NCBI GenBank assembly: GCA_037893225.1
Contig: JAZGUH010000089.1
Coordinates: forward strand, 1,116,001 to 1,180,000
DNA length: 64,000 nucleotides
From: Hippasteria phrygiana
Lineage: Eukaryota; Echinodermata; Asteroidea; Valvatida; Goniasteridae
Direction: 5' to 3'
The notes under the pieces are model-generated. The model saw only the letters and a program-made list of their open reading frames with translations. It did not search any database and was not told the DNA's origin. Below are positions 1-11,700 of this stretch, piece after piece; position 1 is the first letter of the stretch, and every line of letters starts with the position of its first letter. Position numbers and translations under genes: made by a program.

Positions 1-46
1 TGGGAAATTTCTGGTCTTAATGTTTGTTACTCGGCCTAATGACCAG

Positions 47-292
47 CTGGGGCCAATTTCACGGAGCTGCTAAGCACAAAAATTTGCTTAGCACCAAAAA
101 GTCTTGCTTAGTTAAAACAGGTTACCAGCCAAAAGGCCATGGGATTTTCATGCTAAGCAAACAACAGCTGAATGCCATCCACAAGCGATACACTTCACAT
201 CAAAATTTGGTTGGTAATACTATATTTACCAAGGAAGATTTTTCATGCTAAGCAAATTTGTGTGCTTGGCAGCTCCGTGAAATTGGCCCCAG
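47..292. mobile_element. palindromic MITE-like element
   Basis: The ends are inverted copies of each other: CTGGGGCCAATTTCACGGAG at the left pairs with the sequence ending CCGTGAAATTGGCCCCAG at the right. Subterminal TGCTAAGCA motifs recur internally. There is no open reading frame of note. Related, decayed sequence lies at 55325-55500 and 58912-58990. The family resembles short palindromic repeats common in echinoderm and hemichordate genomes (from memory). Confidence 0.75.
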
Positions 293-892
293 GTTATCAA
301 ACCAGTTACCACGCAACTCAACCCATTGGAAGCGATAACTGGATGGACCCTTTGAGTGGGTCAGCTCATCAGGTTCATCTCGATTGGGTCAGTCGAACCG
401 ATGATCGGGGTTACTACTACCACAGGTGACCAGCTCACTTAATCAACAATCTGGTCTGTTGACTCTTTGAACGCGGTCAGTCCCAATAAATCCAGGTTAT
501 CGGCCACACTCAGACGCGGCGAATGTTGGAAGTCCTGTATCTTGTCCCCGAACATCGCCAAGGACCATCATCTCTGTTAAAGTGTTGTTGTCAAGTACGG
601 TCTTGAAGTGGCTTCTTGAGGAAATCGAGCAAGAGTCACGGCCGCTTTGTTGTTGTTACACATGCCGGGTTTTAGCCTGGAGATCCCAATCTTGAGACAT
701 TGAGGTTGGCCAGATTTCTGGATCAAGTGTGGTTGCTTTGCCTCTTCGTCTGGCTACTCTGTTACAGTTTCCATCAAAATTGGTTCTTGTTTGCAGTTCA
801 CAGATGAGACATCTTTTAGAATTAGAAGAGAATTACGTGAAAAGATTGAATTTGTGTTGGGATGATGTAAATGAGAAGAGAGATTTTTGCTC
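293..892. other. no recognised feature
   Basis: Unique-looking sequence. I see no exon, RNA gene or repeat structure that I can support. Confidence 0.4.
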
Positions 893-1162
893 TTTCCCGA
901 CGTAGTGTATGAAGCACTGTATTATGTTCAGTGTTTTCCGAGTGCCTGCGGATTCTTTTTACAGGCTTACTCGGGCGGAGTCGAACCCACGCCGCTTCAT
1001 TGGATTCGAACCGGCCAGACGACCCCGGCAAGCACGGTGGTCGAGTGGTTAAGACGTGGGCCGTGGGTTGGAGTCCGATCCGAGTATAGTAAGCCTGTGA
1101 TTTTTTCCAAAGGCTCTTGGAAAGCAGTGACCATACAGTGCTTAACACACTACGTCGGGAAA
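893..1162. mobile_element. 270-bp near-palindrome with tRNA-like promoter boxes
   Basis: The outer ends TTTCCCGACGTAGTGT and ACACTACGTCGGGAAA are inverted copies. Pairing resumes inward through ACAGGCTTACT/AGTAAGCCTGT and a GGAGTCGAACCCACG/CGTGGGTTGGAGTCC-type block. A tRNA Ser/Leu-like A box (tggtcgagtggttaag near 1038-1053) and a B-box-like sequence (1066-1079) occur on + in one arm, with B-box complements in the other arm. It looks like a tRNA-derived SINE present as head-to-head copies or captured by a foldback. Confidence 0.65.
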
Positions 1163-1470
1163 CTGCAATAAAATTATGGTTTGGTTATGTTTTATGTGAG
1201 TGAGGCGAAACTCTTGTCATAAAATCTAAAAAGTGTCTATTTGTTTCTGCTTAAGAGGTAACTAACTTTCCTCACTCATCTCAAGTGCCTCAATACCAGA
1301 TTTTACTTCGTCTTGCGCATAGAGTCAGACATTTTTGTATGGTGCAACTGTCGCTTTATGGAAAGTTTTCAGTCATCAGCCAATTTTGAGATGCTTTGAT
1401 ACTTTTAAAATGTCAAAAAAGAAGACAATGTGCCTGGTATTAAGGACCAAGACCATGGATGATGTAACTA
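1163..1470. other. no gene; copy of a dispersed motif
   Basis: No coding potential. Around 1255-1320 lies a motif (TCCTCA, AAGTGCC, AATACCAGATT, then TTGCGCAT) that recurs in part at 11834-11880, 17985-18012 and 30655-30700. Confidence 0.4.
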
Positions 1471-2045
1471 TACACTCGGCTAGAAAGAGAAAGTTCCCGC
1501 CTACTTTTTGAATAACTCAAGAATACTGTAATAATTTTAAACACCCCAAAAAGTCATAAATGTAGAAAAGGTTCTGCTTGTAATGATGCGTCATTTATGG
1601 CACACGACGTTTGCTTAAGGGGAGAAGAAAAAACAGAGATTCGTCGAATTGAGTGCAAAAATAAAAGTGGCATTTTTTTATAATGCAGGCAATAGATGAC
1701 ATTGAAATTTTTCAGATTATTTTTACTTTATTGATTAGTATGTAACATCTCACAACTTCAGCAGCAGTTTTGATAAACCATGACATTAATGAAAGCGTTT
1801 GTACACACAGTTTCAATGAAATATTGAGGCTGCTTCATAAAAGTGCCACTTCTATTTTTGCACCCAATTCGACAAATCTCATTCTTTTCTCCCCTTGAGC
1901 AAACGTCGTGTGCCATAAATGACGCATCATTAGAAGCAGAACCTTTTTCTGCATTTAAGACTTTTTGAAGTGTTTAAAATGATTACAGTATTCTTGAGTT
2001 ATTCAAAATGTACAAGGCGGGAACTTTCCTTTTTGGCCGAGTGTA
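1471..2045. mobile_element. foldback element with about 215-bp inverted repeats
   Basis: The left end TACACTCGGC is the reverse complement of the right end GCCGAGTGTA. The arms (about 1471-1690 and 1828-2045) stay complementary through blocks such as AAGTTCCCGCC/GGCGGGAACTT, GATGCGTCATTTATGGCACA and its complement, and CAAACGTCGTGTGCC. The loop of about 140 bp has no ORF. No clear target duplication is visible. Confidence 0.85.
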
Positions 2046-5000
2046 GCACCATTGTTCCTTCGTAACGCTAAATGATTGGAGCTTGAATGATTGCACGAGG
2101 GGTAAGAAATTTAGGGGCGTTGAAATTTACTAAAATAGGATGGCACTTAGAGACTGAATGGACGTACGTGGACAACCTCGGCTGTGGCTGATTTGTTTTA
2201 ATGTCCAGGATATTTTCATAGAGGAGTCCATCCCAATGCTCACGTGCAGCTCGAATACGTACGGTACGCGGTTGCTTCACCGCAGCACACTTAAAAAACA
2301 TCCCGCCAGCCCTCAAACATGCTTTTATAAGATCTGTCTCCAGATACAGTCATTTATAACCAAGACATTACCCCAGTGAACGTGATTTTGGCTCCATTCT
2401 TCAGACCAGAATTGTAGCCACTTTAATACCACAAAACAATAAAACATATCCCTCGTGGGATGACTTGGCTCCGGTGCGTTCTACGACCTTGATGTTTCTG
2501 TGGAAGTTTTGCTACTGTTTTCTGGTTATACTTTCAACTATGACTTTGTGACATTTATAGCTTACCTGTCTTTACGGAATTCACATGAAAGACCTTCTTC
2601 ACATTAAGTAAACAAGTATATTGCGTCAAAAAAGTCCCCCCAAACAATTCTTTGAACAATTCGTTAATATTTCAAACAGAAACTACAAAGTAACGGATAC
2701 GTTTTGTTAGTGAGTAGTCTATAAAACGCTTCGCTTACACTAACACTAACACTAACTCTTTCACTAAAGAAAATTTGGGGTGTTATAACATTTCTGGCCA
2801 GTTGTCAATAAACGTAACATGGGTATTGCTATCGTTCTTTCAAATGAAAGTGTGTGTGGTTTGTCTTGAGAATCTAATCGATAGCAATGTTATGAAAATA
2901 TATAGTTCCAGAACACCATTGGTGCCTGGCTTTTTCGCAGTGGTAATTAGGAAATTATGAATAAAATATTATGCAAATGTGCCTGGAATTTCCACCTGGC
3001 CTCGGGACTTCTCTTAAGATGCGCATACCCCCAGGCAATTTGTCTTAATCCCAGCGTCGGTGGAGGAAGAAAGTTAAGGAGAAATCCAAGAACACATTAG
3101 GTGACTGTTCGGCGTTCTGCGCGATCGCTTCTTATGCCGGCGATGGCGAGTCTACTCTGCCTCGCTGCCTGTCTATAGGCCTGCCCCCATGTAATTCATG
3201 CAGCTCTCACTATCGATCGTGGAGACGAAAGCGATCCGGTTCTTTTTCTCAGCGTTCTTCTTTAGTCGGTTTAGCGCCCGTTGTGCACTGTAGCTCGGGA
3301 GGCCGTAACCGAATTCAACTCCAGCGGACGATACTAAAAGCACCGGCGATGGAGTGCCGGCGGGTTTGTCTGCTATTTGGCCTCTTTCTGCAGTTTATCG
3401 CTTTCATCTCTGCCCGTCTATGAGCTCTTCTCCTACACTTCAAACCGCCAAGGCCTGCCTTTAATTTCTTGGTTTTATCCAACTTGAGTCACGGCTAACA
3501 CTAATTTCGTAATGCCTCATGTGTCTTAAGATACATAACTGGCTTGGGTTTAGTGTGCCTTCAGAACCACACCAGGGACTACAAAGACCGATCGCCCGTC
3601 TCAAAGGCGAACCGTCCCCTTGGCCTCCCGGGCCAGCCACGCTCGCCGCTCGCTGTCAAATTTAAGTTAACAGTTATTGATCGGGAGGTGACTGCAGGCG
3701 ACCGGCCCACTCCCATCGACTATTTGCACTGTTTGTCTCGATTCCCCAGGCTAGCTTTTTGCCATGATTAAAATCCAGAGACGGAGAAAAGGCTGCAAAT
3801 GAATGAAAAACGAAGACGAGAAATGGGTTATACGGTTGGCGAGTGTGAGAAAATTATATAAAAAAGTGGAGTACAGCATCGACTCAACAGATATAATGCA
3901 ATTCAGTAATATAATAATAGAAGCCACACAGAAGATAAATACAGTGACAAACACACTAACAGATGTAGAATCGGACGAAAGGATAGACACACTACAGAAT
4001 CATGCAAATAGCTGAATGAAACAGTTATTATACTGACCGGAGAGCAGATCAAATAACCGGTGATTGGAGACACTCGGGCCAAACACGAAGATGATAGGGT
4101 TTACCTAAAAATGATGTCATTAAACTGTACAGCTTATGAAAACTGAGAACGTTGAATAAATTATTACACAAAAAGAAGCGAAGAAAAAATGACTTGTAAT
4201 ACGCGAGCTATGGGAAACTAGTAGAAATGTAAACAAATGTTAACGTGAAAATTATAACAGACGTCAGGGATGAAATGAAAACAAATTTAACCAGAAAAGA
4301 AACAATGTGATGAATTTTGTTGGCACAGCAAACGTGATAAAACGAAACTGCTATTGAAGTAGCGGGAAACATCGGGAAACATTACAACCTGGTCTTGTTT
4401 TGGTTGTGTGTGAATCGCTCGCGGTGATGATGGAACTACGACAGGCGCGCTGTACCTAGCGATAATAGCTACCAGCGCCCTTGCACCACCTCCCCCTGCG
4501 AGGCGTCAGGATAACCCCCAGCTCCTCTCATACTACTATGCCTCTGCCTGGCCCACAGGGCTTCGAAATTTAATCAATTATAGACAAAACAAGCTATGAG
4601 GCCGGCGCTGACAGGGGGTGTATCCCCGTTTAGGAACCATTGCCACCTGATATCACTCATGCAATTTTGCAATTTCAGTGGGATTGTTTATTGCAATGGA
4701 CCTCAATTTTTTTCAGTGTAGCTAAAAAAGAAGATATTGCTCGTGGTTGATCATTATCTTTTTAATCGAATACAACGCTTTTTAAATCACGCCGTTGTAG
4801 TTAAAACCTCAAATTAATTATGAAACGCATACAGGTTGTAAATTCAGGAGATTTTAATGAAGCAGTTCAAGGAGATGATTTACGAATACTAAATGATTTT
4901 ATTGACCGTAGAGGACTGGCTGTGGCATATTTACGCTTAATAATTCGTGCACTTTTCGCCTGCAAAAGTTCTTTGGTAACATTTTCAGGGAAAATGGGAT

Positions 5001-5929
5001 ATATGAGCTGTCTCATGTGTCCTACAAAAGTAGTTGACAGTGCAGATTTTGTTTTCAGTCAGGTCGACAGCTTTCAAATGGATGCTGGGATTTTAATATC
5101 AGTTATTGAATTAATTAAAGGCTAGATCTGCCCCGAATTGTGTGTTACGTCCCGCTCATTGAAACCAAAGATGTTGCCCCCGAACGAAGAATCACGACAG
5201 GCCCTATCGCATTGCAGTACACCTGGCCGAGTGTTTCATAGTGAATTGACCCCCCCAGCTAAAATAATCCCCAGGCTCAGCTGGACGCAGCCTTGTATAG
5301 GGTTACAAATAAAACTTTTCTTCAATTGGAAAAATTACTATCCGATCACAATTACTTGTGGTTTTTCATTGTCTATTTCTATTATCTCCCTTCCTCCTCA
5401 CGGGGGAGTCTTTATTCATTTTCAATAGTTCCCCCCCTCAGTTTTGTGTAAACAACCCTTTAGAGTAGGTCCAACAGAGTCTTATGTACGTTCTGCAAGC
5501 ATTTTGTCAAGATTTTATTAGCCAAACCCCAGAGAAAAAGTTCTTGGGTAATTTCATTTGAAGCAGACACAACAAAATGTCTATTTACATACCTGGAATT
5601 TAGACAATTTGCATGTAAGGAATTACATGTACTCAGTGCAGTCACGCACTTTAAAGGAACTTTTTCTCATTTTACAGTTTTGTGAAGTTATAAAATGTTT
5701 AATATTCAATATATCTTGGACTCATCAGCAATCAGACAGCAAGTGCAACGCGATATTAATGGAACATTCACACCTGCTCTTCCACCAATTTTCCCGGTGA
5801 GGCAAACTCTAAAACAACAACGCAATGCTATCGCTGTTGGTCTTCCTGGCAGCGCTACCTTCCTGGCCATTGGTACGTGCGCATATAGTGGCTATCGCAA
5901 ACAATGACTAAAACTGCATTGTTTCCCAT
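2046..5929. other. gene-free stretch
   Basis: No exon is recognised. An ORF of 101 codons (4820-5125, +) has no family resemblance and may be chance. A short CTAACA tandem run occurs near 2739-2757. Confidence 0.4.
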
Positions 5930-6150
5930 TTAAAACCCCTTGAGCACGGTATTTTACAGGAGACGTCGGGGTGTTGCAGCGGTTCTGGTAGCCAAATCGA
6001 ACCGCTACCATGTGTTTGTGCAGTCAAGCATGACATACACAATAATCTACCAATGGATTGAAACTGCACAAACGGCGGCCAATGGCGTCATCCGGCCTGG
6101 TGGCACTTTTTTTGACGCCATATGGCGTCATCCGTACGCAAAGTGGTTAA
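5930..6150. mobile_element. TTAA-flanked piggyBac-type MITE, copy 1
   Basis: A TTAA at 5930 and another at 6147 enclose an element starting near CCCCTTGAGCACGG and ending CCGTACGCAAAGTGG. These ends are inverted copies of each other. Internal sequence matches the copy at 59037-59253 over its whole length. TTAA duplications and CCC ends are typical of piggyBac-mobilised elements. The element is non-coding. Confidence 0.85.
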
Positions 6151-8585
6151 CTCTACACACCCTGCTGATGTTTCTTTATATTATTTTCAGAAATATTTAT
6201 TTGATCTGTAGGCCTAGTTGTACTTTGATCTGTAGTGTACGTAGTTGCTGTGTTTGTTAAGAAATACAAAATTCCATCGTTTTTTAATGTATCATTCGTT
6301 AAGTGTATGATTACGTTTGAAATTTAATCATTCCTGGCTGCATTCATAATTTTATATAAACTTATTGATAAAATAGCAGCATAATCCATGAAATAATCCA
6401 ATTTATTTCATTCCGTTCAGACCCGCGCATTCCGTGGTTCGTCTGAGAACGACGTGTTTGCCTCGAGCGAATCTGGCGGTGGATCCGACGAGTTCTGCCC
6501 GCGGTCTTTCAATCTTTCCCCGCCTCGCTGTCTTCTCGCATTGCCTCCCTGTTGAAAGCATTCCCTACACAGACACGGCCTAGAATCTTCCTCCTCTTTC
6601 CATTCATTGGTCAGCTTTGTCCTTTCTTCTGTCTTTTCCTTTCTTACAGAGGTTCTAATCGATTAGCCAAAATGATTTCACCGGCTCGGTGCCGAACTTC
6701 ACGCCCGGCGATAGACGGTATAGTCCCCGGAATTAGGCACCGGTGAAACCTGATATCCCTGTGCGCGGCGATGCCGTTTTTGTACTGAATGGAGAATAAG
6801 GTCCTCCTTTCGGAATTATTCCCCCTCGCCGAAATGGCACTATGTGTTAGAAGCTTTGAGGGGATAAACGAAGGGTGAAATACGATTGCAAATTGATTAA
6901 ATTGAGGATAAGCCCATACGACACGAGGGATTGTCAATGTACGCCGTGCGTGCGGAACCAAAACCAGCATACGTTTCATTATGCAAGGTGTAACCGATTC
7001 GCTGCGGCATGGGGTCAGAAAGTCAAAGACCATAAATGGGAGTAATTTGCTAATTGAATGGATCAATTCCGTTATGTTGGTGGGACGGCTGGCCACAATT
7101 ACAGCATTTCAAAATGGCGTTCTAAACCAGAGTCGTATAGTTATAGTATGTACAAAATGAGTTTTTTTCAGTTGTGTTGGATATAGTGGTGATGACCGTA
7201 GTGGTGATGATGGTAGTAATCATGATTTTGGTGATGTTGATGATTGCACAGATTATGAGAAAATCGATGTTACTTCCGAAGCTGTTTTGTTTCTGTCACT
7301 TCTGCGATTCGGGAAATTTTGCTAAATTTAATCATATCATCAGTGTCAAAGGTTAAGCTGGTGGTCGAGGCTGATTTACGCGAAGGATCCTGTTGCATGT
7401 TGACAAATTCCTGGCAAATTTTGCATAGGTTCAATCTCCGAGCGGAGTTCTCTCCCTCACATCGAAAACATCTTCCCCCCCTCGCACCAGCTCCCGCCGT
7501 GAAGGCCGGCGGCGATGAAGCATCTCCACGGGTCAAAACGTGCCCCGGACCCGTTGCCGTTCATTTCAGCCTAGCCAGTGGTCCCAGGCTCATGGTGTCT
7601 TATCACCGGTCCAACTTGTCAGTGTCAATTCAGTTCGGCACCCCAGTCTTTTCAGTCACTTCGCTCCCCTGTTCGCACGGCGACGAAAGTTGTAAAATCA
7701 CGGTCATGACACCTGGTCAAGGATTCAGGCGGCCTAGAGCTTACAATTCTGGCATCTCTTCCAGAGGTCTGTTTAAAAAATGAATGAATCTCAAAGTCCC
7801 TCCAAAATATCTTTATGATTAGACACTCGAGTTTTCAAGTTCATGTTGGTCTTGCTGATGGGTTCACGTTGACTTTCCTGATTGACCATAGAAGACTGAG
7901 TAAAAATAACATATAAAATGTACTGTCATGATTTTGAAACGTACATACATCATCCGCGTTTGTATATTCCGCAGTCGTCTGTTAAAACAAATGGCCACAA
8001 TGTAAATTGAAATACAATTTTATGGTTCAAAGTATGGTACCTTCTGCGGAATTATACTGTTTCAGGGGCACTTATCGGACAGAAACTACCAAAGGTCATT
8101 GATAACTTTATGGTAATTAGTCACCTTCAATCTCCAACGGCTTCTGAGGTATAAAGGTCAATGACCGCTGACCCGCAGAGCTCATTTCTCTGATAGGTGT
8201 TAATGCTGCTTACAAATATCACCAGGTGAAAGTGTCAAACCTGATTGGTTCAATTTCAATCAAAAACAGGTGTTTCATTTCTTATCAAAGATCAATCGAT
8301 ATGAACGGGGTTAATAGCTCGTTAACCCTTATCCGTCAAACTATACAGTCATTATTATTATGGGATGATTTGACTATTGACTTGAGGTGAGATGACATGT
8401 CAGTCTTGTTTGAGGACTTAAAGAAGAGAACTGCTTCTCTAAACGTTTCGATAGAATCGTGATGGCTTAAACTGTTAAATTATGAAATACGTCATTTAAT
8501 TTCAAAACTTAAACAATTACTCACGTCACCAAGAAGACACGCTGGAATTGGGTAAACCAATTTTACCAAATTATCGCCTGAATAA
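6151..8585. other. gene-free stretch
   Basis: No recognised exon. ORFs of 150 (6644-7096, -) and 154 codons (7319-7783, +) show no domain or composition that argues for a real protein. A GAT/GGT-rich simple repeat lies at about 7182-7245. Confidence 0.4.
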
Positions 8586-8760
8586 GCCTACGCACGTGCA
8601 CAATGACATTTTATCCCGAATGACCTGCGTGACCTAACGCGCGCGTGTCAACGCAAAGGGTGGTCGCACAACGCACACGTGTTAAATTCGGCAATTTTAT
8701 CCCGAATAACCTTTGACCATTGAGATACCGAACTGGCTTATTGAACGAATGTTTAAGTGC
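8586..8760 (-). repeat. dispersed repeat, also at 55508-55700 in the other orientation
   Basis: Blocks such as ATTTTATCCCGAATGACCTG, GTGACCTAACGCGCGCGTG and CAATTTTATCCCGAATAACC match the reverse complement of 55508-55700 in the same order. It is GC-rich in the middle and non-coding. The strand is arbitrary and only marks opposite orientation to the other copy. Confidence 0.8.
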
Positions 8761-11700
8761 TTCTCGATGTTGAAAGTCCGTGAACTAATTTCTTTTAAAA
8801 ATCCCGTTGTTTTAAGTTTGTATCATTTAAAGATAGAAGTTGCAGCTATATAATGAAACTAGGCAGCGTAGAGATGTCAGTTTAAAGATCACATCATTAC
8901 GTTATCATCGGCGGTCATCTTTGCATGACAACACCAATATTAAAACAAGTAAAATTACTCAAACTATTTGCATTAATTGTTGTTATCCGATATCATGTCC
9001 AAATCGCTTGCTGAAGTAGACTCATCACCACCATGACGGACCCCGATAGCCCGTTTTACGATTAGGCCTGTATGACGTGTAGTTCCCGTAATCCACAAAC
9101 CCATATCTTTACACTTGACATCACACGTCACAGCGGATCACATCTGGACATGAAATACTCGGATTCATGAAATTGCCTTCTTATCCGGCTGGGCGGCCTG
9201 AGGTACCGCCTCTTCGTCTACCGACACATTCGCCGGTCCAATCAGGCAAATTCACGCTGGATAAAAATCTATGCCGGAAAGAGTTTTTAAAATTGATAAA
9301 AAAAATGCCAAGCAAGACGAAAAATAGTGGAGGCGGGCAGGACGATATGAAGTGATTTATTGTTCTTTTCATATTTTAGTTTGGCCTGAGGGATTGGCTT
9401 GGAAGGGATTAGAGGAACGCGCTTAATGTGCCTCGCAGGTAACCCTGGCAAGTCCGGTTATTATACATGTCAGCGATTTCTGGTCTATAGGCTGAGATTG
9501 GGGAAAACCAACAAACTCGATGCGAATACACACTCACACTGAAGCAGCCTTAGCCTGCCCGATTCGCAGTGCTGGCAGCGGGCAAACCTTAATCACGAAA
9601 AGTCAATAATTGTGCAAATATTGGATGAAATTTTCATCCAAATGTAACAAATGGGTCCGCAGGGATGTTGATTACCCGGCATCCACGGATTGGGGGCTGA
9701 GTAGGTTCTATTTTAAAACGAATCATATAATCAGAATTCTTCGGTCTCTTAGCAACCGCGCCATGAGCCGCTCTTTGGTATATAGTTCTGCGGATTTTTG
9801 GCGCGCAAAAAGCTGCGACTGCGTAGTTAGTATTAACCAGAGTAATGGTGACGAAAGGCAATGGGTCGAAACGAACGCATACCCAAAATATCTCTGAAAG
9901 TGTCATTTATTTTCATCGCTTCAGTTACTAAATTACTTTAAAGAAAACGCACATCTGAATTGTCTGAAAAGGCTTGAAATGATAGCCAAAATACCACAGT
10001 CGGATGTCACCCTTTGTCAATGCTCTTTGAAAATAGCTTCTTTGACCTTATTTGACCCATTTAAATTTGATTAATATTATCACTTATTGGGAACACTATT
10101 AAAATGCCGTCGTTTCATGTCATGGAAAAATTGCTGTTGTACCTTCCCTGCATATATTAATGTCAGATTACATGTTACCTAGATAAAATGTACATTGAGA
10201 TGCTCTCAAATTGTAAAATTTCCTGAGTAAAAACTGAAGGAAACGTTGGTCAACGATACTGTAACTTTACCGCTTGTGGGTTACAACAAATGTGACAAGA
10301 TTGGGCTTTGCAGCAAAAAGGACCCCAATATCAAACCACGAGAAGCCAAATTCAAAGCCGAGCTAGGATTTTGAGAAGTGGCTCTGATATTAGCATGTAG
10401 AATCAGCCATGTTAGAAATATGATGCTAAAAAATCTTCATATTTTCAGAAAGTATACCCCGTATTAGTGCTAGACTCCCTGCTGGGTCATCGCTGCCGTG
10501 TGATGGCCGTAGGGTCACGCCGTACCGACGCCGCCCCTTGCCCCTTTCACCGCAGCATTCGTCCCCATTGTTTTTAGAACAATTATGCGTAATTAGAAAT
10601 GATAGCTCTCTTGAATGGCCTGAGGCACAGATAACGGTTCAGGAGACAGGTCTGCAGAAACTCCGTAAATATGACGTAGATTGTAAGCATTGTAATCGAT
10701 ACCAAGACTTTCAAATTCGGTTGGCTTTGATCCGTGGGGCCTGGTCGGATTAATTACAGGAACAGTGCACGGGTAAACAGTGCACGGGTAACTCGCTTTG
10801 CAAAACTCTGGTGAATATATTCATGTGTTCTGACATTGCCCTGGGAATTTGGTATCGATTCTTTCTATATTAAGGTTAATGAACGAATAATCGTTGGCTT
10901 TTTGCCTAATGTATTCGGCTGAGGTGTTATAGCCTAGAGCGCGCGGTTTCCTTACAGGCGATTGGGTCGACCTTTGCATCGTAACTGATCCATGGATGTC
11001 ATTTTCTGTTGACGGTGTCTCTCAAAGCAGAGCTAAGGATGGGATGAAATAACCTTTGAAAATTATCTTGAAAGAGTAGTACAACAACTATAGAAACACA
11101 ACAAGAATGTCGTTGTCTGACGCAACACTTAAAAGGCCTCGAAGAAATGCAATAAAATATATTTGCGTTCAAGAATTGTAAATGAATTAAACTGCTGCAA
11201 ACTGCTGACTGGATTGACCTGAAAGATGCAAATCAACAAAATTAGCAGGCCTAACGTTTCGAACCGAAGCAAGTTCTTTCTCAAATGCAAAATAATGTCA
11301 TTAATTATGAGACTTTGGCGGCGGCATAATGTTTGACGAAACTTGAAAACTCGAGCCACGTAACCCTGAGGTTCACGAAAGTTACCAAGCCACCAGATAT
11401 GGCATGCATGGTTGAATAACACGGTGCTCGATAAGGATCAGTTATTAGTGTATATTTTGATTTGGTTGTGGGTGGGCTTGTCACTGGATGCATGAGTCTG
11501 TGTTATTGCCAGAAGTTGGTGAAATGTTGATTTAAAATTGTATACCCTCTTATAACGAGTTTAAGCTATACAAATTAGCTTGCGCGCATGTGATGGCTTC
11601 AGAGGTAGTTGGGATGTGATCCCCCGTTGTACAGTTAGTTGTGACGATGTATATTCCTAGCCCTGCAGATGTTATATTCAGACCAAACTTTAGGCATAAA

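Noticed and set aside
6644..7783. ORFs of 150 (-) and 154 (+) codons as possible genes
   Set aside because: No recognisable domain, no splice or start context support, and composition like translated noncoding DNA.
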